Positions 43,427 to 52,929 of a stretch of 64,000 nucleotides of DNA are shown here, one piece after another. The notes under the pieces were generated by a model. The model was not told the DNA's origin. It did no database searches and saw nothing but the letters and a program-made list of their open reading frames with translations. Source of the stretch: Leptothermofonsia sichuanensis E412 (lineage in GTDB: Bacteria > Cyanobacteriota > Cyanobacteriia > Leptolyngbyales > Leptolyngbyaceae); assembly GCF_019891175.1 (NCBI RefSeq), contig NZ_CP072600.1, forward strand, positions 868,001-932,000, in the 5' to 3' direction. Within the stretch, counting starts at the first letter, position 1, and each line of letters begins with the position of its first letter. A program made the translations under genes and the position numbers.

Positions 43427-45865
43427 CTAATCAGTTAATTCTAATAATCGAGCCATTTCACCCGCTTCGTGCAGCATGTGCAGGCGGGTGAAACTTTCTT
43501 TTGCCAACTCAGCCCAGTGTCGAACCTGCTCCTGGTTTCCCTGCGCCTGGCTCAGGAGTGCATAGGATCGCTGGCAAAAGGCAAGGCAGCGGCGATCGCC
43601 ATTCATTTCAGCCGCAACAAGACTCTTCTGCACCAGGCGTTCTGCCTCGATCAAGTTCCCCTGCTTGATCGCAACCTGAGCCAGCCAATCCTGAGTATAG
43701 CCGACAGCCCGTTGCCAACCACTCTTCTGGGCTTGGGCTAAAACTTCGCTGTAGAGGCGCTGTGCTTGCCCGTAAGCGCCTGTTTCCAGGGCAATCTGTG
43801 CCCGGTAGTAGCCCAATTGGATCGACTGACGGGGCGATCCTGGAGCATGGTCTTGCAAGAGAGCTTCGCCCCGTGCTAACCAGTGCTGAGCCGCTGCAAA
43901 TTCTTGTTGCTGAATGTGGAGACTTGCCAAATCGATCAGTAAATTGAAACGGAGGTCAATCTCTGTGGCGATTGTTAGGTTCCAGGCCCGGTTGCAGAGG
44001 TCGATCGCCTGCTCGCGATCGCTGGGTTGGTTTAGCAGGGTCAACGTGCGGGCATGGTCGAATAGAGCAGACACCAGGGTTACCCTATCCTGATGCTTTT
44101 CTGCCGTCTGAATCAGCCATTCCATCCACTGCAACCGCTCCTGCCAATAGCCATAGGTATGGGTATAGCCCTTGAGGGACTGCCAGAGCTTGGAGAACGT
44201 CTCATACCGATTCTGTTCCATGCAGGTATCCAGGATGGTTCGCAAAGTTGTCCATTCCTGATCGAGCGGGGAGAACTCGCCCCACTCTTGCCAATCCTGC
44301 CAACCCGCCTGCTGACAGAACCGAACATACCAATCTATCCAGCGGTGCTGAGCCAATTGGGTAAATTCTGGATTGAGGGTCAATTCTGTCTGCACATAGT
44401 CCCGTGTTAACGGCAACATGGCATAGTGATCGACCTGGGGTTGAATTAAGCACAACTGTTGTAGGCGAACCAGACCTTCGATCGCCTCTGCTGGATCTAC
44501 CGCTGCAATGGGGGCGATCGCTGCCCGTGGAGCAGGAGCCGGAAACAAAGCGATCGCCATCAACAGCCGATGGGCAGGCTGTCCACGTAACGGGGCAACT
44601 GACTGTTCAAAGCAATAGCGAGTCAGGTCTGCCATAGGCTTAATCATCCGGTTCAGCACTATATCTAGAGGATAGCCAGCCGCAAGTTGTCCGAGGGTAT
44701 AGGTGATGGCAATGGGAATCCCAGCGGTTTGGTGCTGGATGGTAAATACCTGGTCAGACGAGAGGTTACGTGACGTTTGGATGGCGTGATGCTGGATCAG
44801 TTGGCAACTGGCAGTTTTGGACAAAGGTAGCAACGAAATAACAACGTCAGCTGGTTCCTGGTTGCGACTGGTGATCACAACCTTAACTGTCGCAGGCAAA
44901 TCGTACAAAAATGAACGGACAGAATCAAGATCACTGATCGTATCCAGGTTGTCGATCAGCAACAGGGTTGATTGCTGAGCCAAAGCATGATGGATGAGCT
45001 GAAGTTGGGTCTTCAGTTCCGTCAACAGCAAATCAGGACGATCCAGGGTATAAGCGATCGCCCGCAGCACATCCTCCAGGGTGCGATCCGGGCAAAGACG
45101 GGGCAAAATCCCCTGGGAATGGAGATAGTTGAGCTTGGCAGACAGAAAAATAATGACTGAAAATCTTAGCTCTGTCAGATCATCCGTGTCCGGGTTCAGG
45201 ATCAGGCAGCGGTGAGCCGCCTCCAGCATCAATGCGGTTTTTCCAATGCCGCCAATGCCAACCAGACTAATCCGATGCACCCGACTGGTCGGAGATAGCA
45301 AGGACAAGAGTTGGGCTAGTTCAGTCTCTCGCCCGATGAAATCAAGATAGTCGCGGGCAGGCAAATTGTGGCGGATACGGGCAACATCTGGCTTCTCCAC
45401 AGGCGGGACTGATGGATCAGAATCCTCCGTTTCACAGTCGATCAGGGTTTGCCAGTCCAACCCCAAACTGTGGCAATAGGCTTGGAAGGTTTGTTGCCGA
45501 ATCGGTTTACCCGTTACGAATCGGCTCCAGGTGCCATAGGAAACTCCTTCAGCAAATACCTCGCCTGCATCGATCAGGGCTTGAATCCCATCCCACCAGG
45601 AGTTTGGCTTCGCCTGGATGAGCGATCGCTGAACGGCATGGATATCCTGTCCCTTTTCAACTCGGAGTAAGTGGGTAAACTCTTGCACCCAATGGAGATC
45701 GTCATCAGTCCACTGATTGGTTTCCGCATGGCGTTGCAACAACCATTTGCTGGCTTCCTGCAATGGACGTAGATCACCCTCGCTCACCGTCCATTTTTTA
45801 GCTGTCCTGGACTGTGCAATCGCTTCCAGTCCTGTGTCTGAAGCCTTAAGACTTTCCTTACCCAT
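43427..45865 (-). CDS. STAND NTPase (NB-ARC-like) with HTH-like N-terminus and TPR-like tail
   Basis: The 812-residue protein has an N-terminal region (about 1-140) ending in a helix-turn-helix-like YGTWSRFVTGKPIRQQTFQAYCHSLGL. A STAND NTPase core follows, with Walker A at LVGIGGIGKTALM (203-210) and Walker B at STLLLIDNLDTISD. The C-terminal third is TPR-like helical (AIDLCNRAWNL, AQRLYSEVLAQAQ, AERLVQKSLVAAEMNG). STAND proteins are signal-transduction switches, and many bacterial ones sense phage or stress. No effector domain such as a nuclease or TIR is visible, so a regulatory role is also possible. It lies beside the caspase/WD40 block. Confidence 0.88.
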   Translation of the reverse strand: MGKESLKASDTGLEAIAQSRTAKKWTVSEGDLRPLQEASKWLLQRHAETNQWTDDDLHWVQEFTHLLRVEKGQDIHAVQRSLIQAKPNSWWDGIQALIDAGEVFAEGVSYGTWSRFVTGKPIRQQTFQAYCHSLGLDWQTLIDCETEDSDPSVPPVEKPDVARIRHNLPARDYLDFIGRETELAQLLSLLSPTSRVHRISLVGIGGIGKTALMLEAAHRCLILNPDTDDLTELRFSVIIFLSAKLNYLHSQGILPRLCPDRTLEDVLRAIAYTLDRPDLLLTELKTQLQLIHHALAQQSTLLLIDNLDTISDLDSVRSFLYDLPATVKVVITSRNQEPADVVISLLPLSKTASCQLIQHHAIQTSRNLSSDQVFTIQHQTAGIPIAITYTLGQLAAGYPLDIVLNRMIKPMADLTRYCFEQSVAPLRGQPAHRLLMAIALFPAPAPRAAIAPIAAVDPAEAIEGLVRLQQLCLIQPQVDHYAMLPLTRDYVQTELTLNPEFTQLAQHRWIDWYVRFCQQAGWQDWQEWGEFSPLDQEWTTLRTILDTCMEQNRYETFSKLWQSLKGYTHTYGYWQERLQWMEWLIQTAEKHQDRVTLVSALFDHARTLTLLNQPSDREQAIDLCNRAWNLTIATEIDLRFNLLIDLASLHIQQQEFAAAQHWLARGEALLQDHAPGSPRQSIQLGYYRAQIALETGAYGQAQRLYSEVLAQAQKSGWQRAVGYTQDWLAQVAIKQGNLIEAERLVQKSLVAAEMNGDRRCLAFCQRSYALLSQAQGNQEQVRHWAELAKESFTRLHMLHEAGEMARLLELTD

Positions 45866-46001
45866 ACCCCACCCTGATGGTCAAGATCAGTCGCGATCAG
45901 TAACTGAAGATCGCCCGCGATCATGTCTGATAGGGACTCCACTGGCATCCTGAAGCTAGATACACCGCCACCATAGCCATATTTCATCCCTGAACTAGAT
46001 T

Positions 46002-46409
46002 ATGCCCAGATCAACGAATCCGTTAGCCAGACAACTGGAACCTTCTCCGCAATCATTTGATTACTCGGTTGTGTTCACAACCCTGATAGATCGGATTGAT
46101 GCGCTTCAGCAGCAGATTGAGGTTTTGAGGCAGCAACTCACTATGCTGCAAAGACCTGAAATCATCCAGGTGCCGATCTCAGATCCATCTATCCGGTATA
46201 GCCCGTCATTCATCCTCGGCTTTCGGGTGATGAAATGGTGCTTCCTGTTTGTCGTTGGGTTTGCGATCGCTTTTGTCTTCTCCCAGTCAGTCGGAGCAAC
46301 CAGCCTCGCCAGCGCCATTCTTGCCTTTACCCTGCGCCTGTTTGTCCCCCTGGTCGCCCTCACCTTCTGCACCATCGCCCTGATTATTTTCCTGGAATCC
46401 CTGCGATAG
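46002..46409 (+). CDS. Small membrane protein with coiled-coil N-terminus
   Basis: The 135-residue protein has an N-terminal soluble part with a short coiled coil (DRIDALQQQIEVLRQQLTMLQ) and two C-terminal TM helices (MKWCFLFVVGFAIAFVF and LFVPLVALTFCTIALIIFL). I do not recognise a family. It lies divergently from the STAND NTPase gene and could share a promoter region with it (about 136 bp apart), which hints at joint regulation. Confidence 0.6.
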   Translation: MPRSTNPLARQLEPSPQSFDYSVVFTTLIDRIDALQQQIEVLRQQLTMLQRPEIIQVPISDPSIRYSPSFILGFRVMKWCFLFVVGFAIAFVFSQSVGATSLASAILAFTLRLFVPLVALTFCTIALIIFLESLR

Positions 46410-46495
46410 CTCTGGTTTGCACTATCGCTGCGATCGCCCTCCGCCATTTTGCGTAAAAGCGATCATCTTGTACCGAGATGCTCTTAGAACGCCGG

Positions 46496-46588
46496 TATAG
46501 AAATCGGATTTCTGCTACCGGATAGCCAGGTTTCGTTGAATTTCTTACAAGAAATCCGATTTCTTGGAATTCTGAACCGATGCTCTAG
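46496..46588 (-). repeat. ~90-bp dispersed repeat E, copy 2 (inverted)
   Basis: This is the inverted counterpart of 13081-13174, with about ten differences in roughly 90 bp. Both copies keep the two GAAATCCGATTTC blocks. It lies about 80 bp upstream of the PEP-CTERM gene. Confidence 0.8.
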
Positions 46589-46672
46589 AAGTCTTCACAG
46601 ACTTACCTCAACCGCAAGGTAAGAACATGCTTCCTTGCGACACCAACTTGCTTAAACACAGGAGAATTTACC

Positions 46673-47407
46673 ATGTCAATGGAATTCCGTCATTTGAATT
46701 TCACTTACTTAAAAAGGTTCAACGACAGGTGTAAATATCGTCGATTGCTGATGGCAATTTCTGGAGCAACCATACTCAGCCTCAGTGCAATTGCTTCAGA
46801 TCCTGCAAATGCGGTTCAGTTACGTTTTGGGTTTTCCGGGGTCATCACTGATGTGAATAATCAGGGATTATTCGACCAATCTTTCATACCAGGAACTCCA
46901 ATAACCGGAAGCTACACCTTCGATAGTGAATCAACAACCCAATTTCAGTGGAGCAACCTCTATTCCCAGAGGCAGGGCAGCTTTCATATTACTGTTGGTG
47001 ACCGCCAGTTCAGTCACTCAGATTTCTTTGTCTATGTCTCTAACGATTTTTTGAATAAGGATAGCTATTTAGTTTCAACTAATAATTTCTTGTGCGTCCC
47101 CGAAGATGATTCTTGTTTTGATCCAACACCTCACATGAGTTTGTGGTTAGAAGATCCGACCGCATCAGTTCTATCTTCCAAGCAACCACCATTAGATGCA
47201 GCTCAACTCATGCAGTTTTCTACAAAGGCTTTCAGGTTTTCACAATTCAAAGACCGCTCCAATCTCTGGGGAGCATTTGAAGGCAGGATTGATGCCATTG
47301 AAGTAACGCCTGTTGAAGCAGTCCCCGAACCATCCGCGATCGCAGGACTGATGCTGGCAGCAGGCGGAGTGATTGCATCTCGCCAGCGGAAAGCTGCAAG
47401 GGCGTAA
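46673..47407 (+). CDS. PEP-CTERM exosortase-dependent surface protein
   Basis: The 244-residue protein has an N-terminal signal segment (MAISGATILSLSAIASDPANA) and a C-terminal PEP-CTERM sorting tag: VPEPSAIAGLMLAAGGVIASRQRKAARA (PEP motif, TM, Arg-rich end). The middle is beta-rich. It should be processed by a cyanobacterial exosortase (CrtB-type/EpsH family) and anchored or released at the surface. An ACAGGAGA site precedes the ATG. The disrupted surface-protein gene follows 61 bp later on the same strand. Confidence 0.85.
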   Translation: MSMEFRHLNFTYLKRFNDRCKYRRLLMAISGATILSLSAIASDPANAVQLRFGFSGVITDVNNQGLFDQSFIPGTPITGSYTFDSESTTQFQWSNLYSQRQGSFHITVGDRQFSHSDFFVYVSNDFLNKDSYLVSTNNFLCVPEDDSCFDPTPHMSLWLEDPTASVLSSKQPPLDAAQLMQFSTKAFRFSQFKDRSNLWGAFEGRIDAIEVTPVEAVPEPSAIAGLMLAAGGVIASRQRKAARA

Positions 47408-47468
47408 AGCCACAGAACAACCAAAAGAGAAACTACCATTCTTTATTTACATTTGGAGGTAAAAAGTC

Positions 47469-48728
47469 ATGTCATCAACCCCACTGTCTCCCGTTTTGGG
47501 TCAATGGAGTTACGTTCACGATTCTGCAACTGATAGCATTAATGGCGATCTTGTCGGTGGTACCGCTTACGAAATATATGGCATGGCTGTTATGGAGACA
47601 GCCGATCAACTGATCTTTGCCATTAACACGAACCTCGGAATAGATGGAACTCCCAGCCGACTTGCAACTGATGGGCACGTTGGTTGGGGTGACTTAATTC
47701 TAAACTTCACTGGGCTGAACTTAGACAATGCTCAAGGAAGCTTACACACCATCAGTTTTGCAACCAATGCCAACTCTGGAATACCAGAACCAATTGGTGT
47801 GTTTGGCAATGTCAGAGTCGATAGTGTTACGAAGGCAAATGGACTTAAACTTGAAAGTCTGGGAGGATACATCGAATATGTCAATAATAGTAATAGAAGC
47901 CACAGTTTTGGTGGATTAACGGGCAACACCAACTACTTTAATCGCAATCAGCATTTAAAGAATGCAATTGTTGATTATGGCAATTCCTTAGGCGGTATCA
48001 CTTCTCTTGATCAAGCCGGACTTGAAGCCTATGGGTTAAATATTAATAGCTTCAATAGTGGTGGAGGAATTGGAACGCATACGCTTGGATTCAGCATTAA
48101 CAAATCCTTATTGCCGCAAGGCTCCTTTACTGCCTATCTGGCTCCCGAATGCGGCAATGACATCATTGCATTTGAAGGGGTGGTTTCAACACCCGGTCTG
48201 GTGATAGAAAAACGCACCAATGGGGTTGACGGAGATCAGTTGGACTCCTCTGTCCGAATTGCCCCTGGCGATCCGGTGCACTGGAGCTATGAAGTCACTA
48301 ATACGGGTAATATCGGCTTTCTGTTCAGAGATATCAGTGTCACCGATAATGATCCAAGCATTATTCCAATCTTTGACCCCACCAGTGATGTGGGTAATGA
48401 TGGCATCCTGTCGCCTGGTGAAACGTGGATTTATCGAGCAAGTCGTCCAACCGCAGAAAACCTGTTCACGGTGATTGATTTTGAAACCGATGCTGCTGGC
48501 AATCCGCTAACCGCAGGCACGGTTATCAGTGATGCCTACAAAGGTATGGGGTTGACCATCTCGGTACCAGATACCACTCCCTTTGATGATGGAGTCCCCA
48601 TGATCTTTGATACCAGCAATCCAACCGGGGGGATTTTGATCTGGGGACTCCCCATCGAGACTTCGGTGGTCCCGGTATTGGGGATGGAGGTGGACGAGGT
48701 CAAGTCGGAGAAAATGAACGACCCCTGA
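47469..48728 (+). pseudogene. Surface-protein gene, part 1 (frameshifted at a G-run)
   Basis: The 419-residue frame begins at an ATG after GGAGGT, with no clear signal peptide. It contains a beta domain and the first copy of a long repeat: IEKRTNGVDGDQLDSSVRIAPGDPVHWSYEVTNTGNIGF..., DPTSDVGNDGILSPGETWIYRA, and GVPMIFDTSNPTGG. It then runs into a false tail at the G6 run (48627-48632). Adding one G restores the frame, which continues in the following fragment. The repeat resembles DUF11/CARDB-like surface modules. Probable function: extracellular or cell-surface protein. Confidence 0.8.
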
Positions 48729-49684
48729 GAAATGTTCTGATTATCCAGGAACCGGGTGCTACCGAACCCAACGATAAAGGTGATGGCGGTATTTTGCGGT
48801 TTGACTGGGATGCTGCCATCAAGCTGCACTATGTGGAGATTCTCGACACAGGCATTGGGGGGGAAATTGATGTTTACGATGCAGCAGGTAACAAAACAAC
48901 TTACCGGATCGATGCCCTGGGCGAAAACAGTGTTCAAACCGTCCTGATTGGACAGGAGAATGTGGTGCGAATGGAGGTCATCAGTCGAGATAGTAAAGCG
49001 GTTGCAGGACTTGCCTACGATCGCTATTACAAAAATGTTGGCAGTGTAAAGGGACCTGGCAACTTGATTGTGGATGATCCCAGCCACTATCGTCCCTTCA
49101 ATCCTGCGATCGACATCGAGAAAAAGACCAACGGGTTCAATGGAGATACTCCTGACTCCGCCGTCCGGGTCGCTCCAGGTGACTTGATTATCTGGACTTA
49201 CCAAGTCAGAAATACCGGAAACATTGCCTTTAATCTTGCTGATATTGTGGTCACCGATGATCAAGGATTGCTACCTTTGTTCGACCCGACCAGCGATGTA
49301 TTCAATGATGGCATTCTGTCACCGGGTGAAACCTGGATTTACAAAGCCACTGGAATTGCTGAGGATCGAACAATCAGTATTAACTTCGATACCGATAGCT
49401 TTGGCAACAGTCTGGAGCGTGGCACTGTCATCGATTATGAATATCAGCCCCTGGGACTAACCATTTCCACGCCTGGGCACGAGTTTGGAGCCATGCTGTT
49501 TGACAGCAACAATCCAACAGGAGGAGATTGGGACTTGAGAACTCCAGCTAATAGTGCGCCATTAGGCAAAGTTCTGATCATCTCCCAGGATGGAAATTCA
49601 AATGATCCAAATGACAATGCGGATGGCGGTATTCTCCGGTTTGAATGGGCTAATCCAGTGCGCCTGCACCAGATTGGTTTGTTA
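48635..49684 (+). pseudogene. Surface-protein gene, part 2 (IS630-interrupted)
   Basis: This frame continues part 1 after the G-run. It holds the domain EPGATEPNDKGDGGILRFDWDAAIKLHYVEILDTG..., a second copy of the repeat (IEKKTNGFNGDTPDSAVRVAPGDLIIWTYQVRNTGNIAF, SDVFNDGILSPGETWIYKA, LFDSNNPTGGDWDLRT), and a second RFEWANPVRLHQIGLL segment. It ends where an IS630-type element is inserted, between two TTA copies. The two halves of the gene are about 45% identical in the repeat. Confidence 0.8.
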
Positions 49685-49691
49685 TACCAAT

Positions 49692-50261
49692 TTAAATGGG
49701 GTTCAGGGCAGATAGGGCATTCAGGATGAAGGAATATCCTGTGATCGAAGCAATAACTTCTGGAGTCAATTGAGCCAGGAGTTGATCGACCTTCGCTTGG
49801 AGTTGCTCTAGCGTTTTGAACGAAGCCCACTTCAAATCTGCCTTGAGGTATTCCCACAACCTTTCAATCGGATTTAACTCTGGGCAGTAAGCAGGTTGAA
49901 ACAATAAAATCACATTCTCTGGCACCACTAAATCTTTACTGCTGTGAAAACGCCCGTTATCCACTTGTAGAATGTTGAGACTATCGGGGTAGGCTTTGGA
50001 GAACTCCTCGAGGAACGCTTGATAGCAAGCAGTATCCACATGGGAGAATTGCAAGAAAAACGACTCTCCGGTTGCTGGTTCGACGGCCCCATAGAGCCAA
50101 AACGCTTTGAACAACCATAGCCATTGCCCAATCGGTTTGATACCACAAGCAGTAATCAAGCGCCCAATCAGGGTTTTGAGTCCAAAGCGACTTTCATCCT
50201 GAGCAAAATAACGGATAGGACGCTCCTCCTGGATGACTTGCCGAGCATACTGGCTCAACAA
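49692..50261 (-). CDS. IS630 transposase C-terminal half (DDE)
   Basis: The 189-residue frame carries the DDE domain: first Asp in YFAQDESRFGLKT, second in LQVDNGRFHSSKD, and the Glu in CPELNPIERLWEYLK. It is read after a -1 frameshift from the upstream HTH frame. The overlap with the HTH frame is seven bases, at the A7 run near 50281-50287. With the other frame it makes a full IS630-type transposase. The frame looks intact. Confidence 0.9.
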   Translation of the reverse strand: MLSQYARQVIQEERPIRYFAQDESRFGLKTLIGRLITACGIKPIGQWLWLFKAFWLYGAVEPATGESFFLQFSHVDTACYQAFLEEFSKAYPDSLNILQVDNGRFHSSKDLVVPENVILLFQPAYCPELNPIERLWEYLKADLKWASFKTLEQLQAKVDQLLAQLTPEVIASITGYSFILNALSALNPI

Positions 50262-50767
50262 CTCCAGGTCATCTGCAAGGTTTTTTTAAATGATTCGCGC
50301 CGTTCACAATCCTGCTTGATATTTTGCGGACGAGCCACTTTCAGCTTCGCTTGGAGGCGATAGCGCGTCATTTGGTATACCGCATGATACTCCGCTTCGA
50401 CACCCAACTCCTCCGCTAACCACTGTTGCACAGCTCCATAACTGGCAAATCCATGTTCCGAGTTCTTTAATCGCTTAGCCAGTGCCTCTTCCGCCCATTG
50501 TGGAATCTTGCGGACACCGCCAGACGACACTTTACGTTCCAGCATGGCACTCACCCCACCTTCCCGATACTGCAATAACCATCTCCCTACTGTATTGCGA
50601 TGTTTCCCGATCGCCTTGGCAATCGCACCAATGCTGGGTGGCTTTTCCTGTTTGAGCCAGTACAGCACTTGCAGGCGTTCCTTGTCCTTTGGTGTTTCCA
50701 CTTGTTGCAATTGTTGGACTAGCTCATCGAGACTTTCTTTGACTTTAACCGAGGTGACTCCAGCCAT
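50255..50767 (-). CDS. IS630 transposase N-terminal half (HTH)
   Basis: The 170-residue frame has helix-turn-helix DNA-binding motifs (PPSIGAIAKAIGKHRNTVGRWLLQYREGG, HAVYQMTRYRLQAKLKV) as in IS630 and Tc1/mariner transposases. The ATG is the first in the element and is preceded by no strong binding site. Confidence 0.9.
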   Translation of the reverse strand: MAGVTSVKVKESLDELVQQLQQVETPKDKERLQVLYWLKQEKPPSIGAIAKAIGKHRNTVGRWLLQYREGGVSAMLERKVSSGGVRKIPQWAEEALAKRLKNSEHGFASYGAVQQWLAEELGVEAEYHAVYQMTRYRLQAKLKVARPQNIKQDCERRESFKKTLQMTWSC

Positions 50768-50833
50768 TGCAGAGGGAATCTAAACTACCCTCTCAGTCTA
50801 CTCTATTTGCCCTATATCCAATTTAAATCGGTA

Positions 50834-51328
50834 TTAGACATTGATGAAAATGGTGTGGTAATTAGAACCTATGATGCGGCAGGAGTGCAGTTAGGGACCT
50901 ATGGGGTACCCAATCTTGGTGACAATAGCTTGCAAACGATTTCGTTTGGGGATGAGTTGGTGACTCGTATGGATCTGGAGCTGGTTCATAGTGGGGCAGT
51001 GACAGGGTTAAGGTGGGAAGTCCCCTACCGTAATTTGGGCACTGTTTCGGTTACTGGCTTCAACGGTGTGGGAGATACAGATCCAAGCTACTATCTGAAC
51101 TCCAGATCTTCTTTGCAGGTTGGCAGGGGAGAAGACTTCCCCAATCAGGTCTGGGGGAACAACTCCATGCTGAATGGTAGAGTTAATGTCAATTCCAGTA
51201 CGACCTGGATGACAATGCAGGATGATTTCTTCCCTCCCAAATATCTTCAGGGGTTGCAATCCGGTCGCCTGATGGCGGGTTCTTCGTCGTCTGCCGTCCC
51301 CTTCTCCCAACCGTCTATGTTTGGTTAA
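50834..51328 (+). pseudogene. Surface-protein gene, part 3 (C-terminal)
   Basis: After the IS630 element the reading continues DIDENGVVIRTYDAAGVQLGTYGVPNLGDNSLQTISFGDELVTRMDLELVHSGAVTGLRWEV, which aligns with the DTGIGGEIDVYDAAGNK... block of part 2. It then ends in a Ser-rich tail with PSMFG. Joining parts 1-3 after adding one G and deleting the element plus one TTA gives 2709 bases, exactly 903 codons including the stop. No C-terminal sorting signal is visible. Confidence 0.8.
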
Positions 51329-51543
51329 TTGGTTAAATTATTTGGGGTTGCTGATTCTGGATATGAAAAAGGTGCTACGTGCCCGAAACTTCATTGCGAT
51401 TCATATTGCTTTTCAGCAACGCCAATTATTTCTCCAGATAGCACGATCGCCCCTCAGAGTCCGTTGGCTTTGCAGGGGCGATCGCACTTGACTGGGTTTG
51501 AGTCCCAGACGTGAGTACTCTACTGGTTTCAACCGGACCTGTT

Positions 51544-52929
51544 TCAGCCGGGTACAGGGGCGGATACCACTCCCTCAGCTTCCAGGAAGGCGGCCACCCG
51601 CAATACCAGTGCTTCATTGTAAGGAGCGCCAATCACTTGAACCCCAATGGGTAACCTCCCTGGGTGCTGAACGGGGACGGAAATGATGGGCAGCCCAATC
51701 AGGGAAAGCGGTTGGGTATACAACCCGATGTTGGGACGCAACAGCACTTCCTCATCGCCCAGCATCAGGGTCTGTTGCCCAATCAGGGGTGCTGTGCAGG
51801 GGGTGGCAGGGGCCAGGATAATATCCACCTGGTTAAACAACTCTCGGACGCGATCGCGGTACCAGCGGCGGAACCGTTGTGCCTGAATGTACCAGGTCGC
51901 CGGAATTAATGCCCCTGCCAGAAAGCGATCGCGGGTTGCCGGGTCAAAGTCCTGGGGGCGCTGACGCAGATCCTCCAGGTGCAGGTTGTTGCCTTCGCTG
52001 GCAGTAATAATAAAGGCGGCTGCCCGTGCCCGATAAGCCTCTGGAATGGTGACCCGCTGAGTTGCCCCCAGAGCACTGGCAACGGTTTCCAAAGCCTCCA
52101 GAACAACAGGCTCTGCCCCTTTAAGAAAATAATCATCCGCTACGGCAATCCGCAGCCCGTCAATGCCTTTGACAAGCTCAGGCAGACAGGGTTCGGGGGC
52201 GCGATCAGTACAGGCTGGATCTTCCGGGTCAGGTCCCTGAAGCAGGTCAAAGACCAGGGCTGCATCCCGCACAGAGCGGGTGAAGGGACCCAGGTGATCG
52301 AGGCTATGGACAAATGGGTAAGTGCGGGTGCGGGAGAGCCGCCCGAAGGTGGGTTTTAACCCGAAAATACCGCACAGGGAGGAAGGCACCCGAATGGAGC
52401 CGTTCGTATCGGAACCCAGGGAAACCGGCACCAATCCAGCCGCGACTGATGCCACCGAGCCACCGGAAGACCCACCCGCGATGCGGGTGGGGTCATGGGG
52501 GTTATGGGTTGGACCGTAGTGGCTGTTTTCGGTGACAAAGCCATAGGCATACTCATCCATATTTTGCGCCCCAACCAGGATGGCTCCCGCCTGCTTGAGG
52601 CGAGTAATCAGAGTGGCATCCTTTGTGGCGGGAGGACGGTCAGCATTGATTTTTGACCCTGCCAGGGTAGTGACACCGGCAATATCAAACAGGTCTTTGA
52701 CCCCAAAGGGCACCCCTGCCAGGGGACCCGGATCTCTACCACGGGCGATCGCCGTGTCCACAGCGGCTGCATCTTCCAGGGCTTGCTCTGCCAGGACTGT
52801 TGTAAAGCAGTTTAGGGGGACATTCTGCTCGGCGATGCGGGCAAGGGCAGCCGCAACCACCGCTCTGGCAGACACTTCCTGACCCCTTACACTGGCAGCG
52901 ATACTGGTTGCATCAGGATAGGTCGTCAT
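51544..52929 (-). CDS. AtzE-type amidase (amidase signature family)
   Basis: The 461-residue protein is an amidase-signature hydrolase with the Ser-cisSer-Lys triad: Lys in GVPFGVKDLFDI (about 77), and the Gly/Ser-rich AGGSSGGSVASVAAGLVPVSLGSDTNGSIRVPSS (about 155-190). Sequence style and the AtzG-like partner gene point to AtzE, which hydrolyses 1-carboxybiuret in cyanuric acid degradation. Related cyanobacterial genes may act on other ureido-carboxylates. The ATG overlaps the stop of the upstream fusion gene, so the two are translated together. Confidence 0.85.
   Translation of the reverse strand: MTTYPDATSIAASVRGQEVSARAVVAAALARIAEQNVPLNCFTTVLAEQALEDAAAVDTAIARGRDPGPLAGVPFGVKDLFDIAGVTTLAGSKINADRPPATKDATLITRLKQAGAILVGAQNMDEYAYGFVTENSHYGPTHNPHDPTRIAGGSSGGSVASVAAGLVPVSLGSDTNGSIRVPSSLCGIFGLKPTFGRLSRTRTYPFVHSLDHLGPFTRSVRDAALVFDLLQGPDPEDPACTDRAPEPCLPELVKGIDGLRIAVADDYFLKGAEPVVLEALETVASALGATQRVTIPEAYRARAAAFIITASEGNNLHLEDLRQRPQDFDPATRDRFLAGALIPATWYIQAQRFRRWYRDRVRELFNQVDIILAPATPCTAPLIGQQTLMLGDEEVLLRPNIGLYTQPLSLIGLPIISVPVQHPGRLPIGVQVIGAPYNEALVLRVAAFLEAEGVVSAPVPG

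Larger units (their letters stand above)
49685..50833 (-). mobile_element. IS630-type insertion sequence, 1149 bp
   Basis: Ends TACCAATTTAAATGGGGTTC and (reverse complement) TACCGATTTAAATTGGATAT are imperfect inverted repeats. The flanking direct repeat read from the coding frame is TTA (49682-49684 and 50834-50836). The two ORFs overlap at an A7 run (minus strand), consistent with a programmed -1 frameshift. Confidence 0.85.

Noticed and set aside
48536-49264. Minus-strand open frame opposite the surface-protein gene
   Set aside because: The plus strand encodes clear surface-protein repeats here. The minus frame is a shadow with no start signal.
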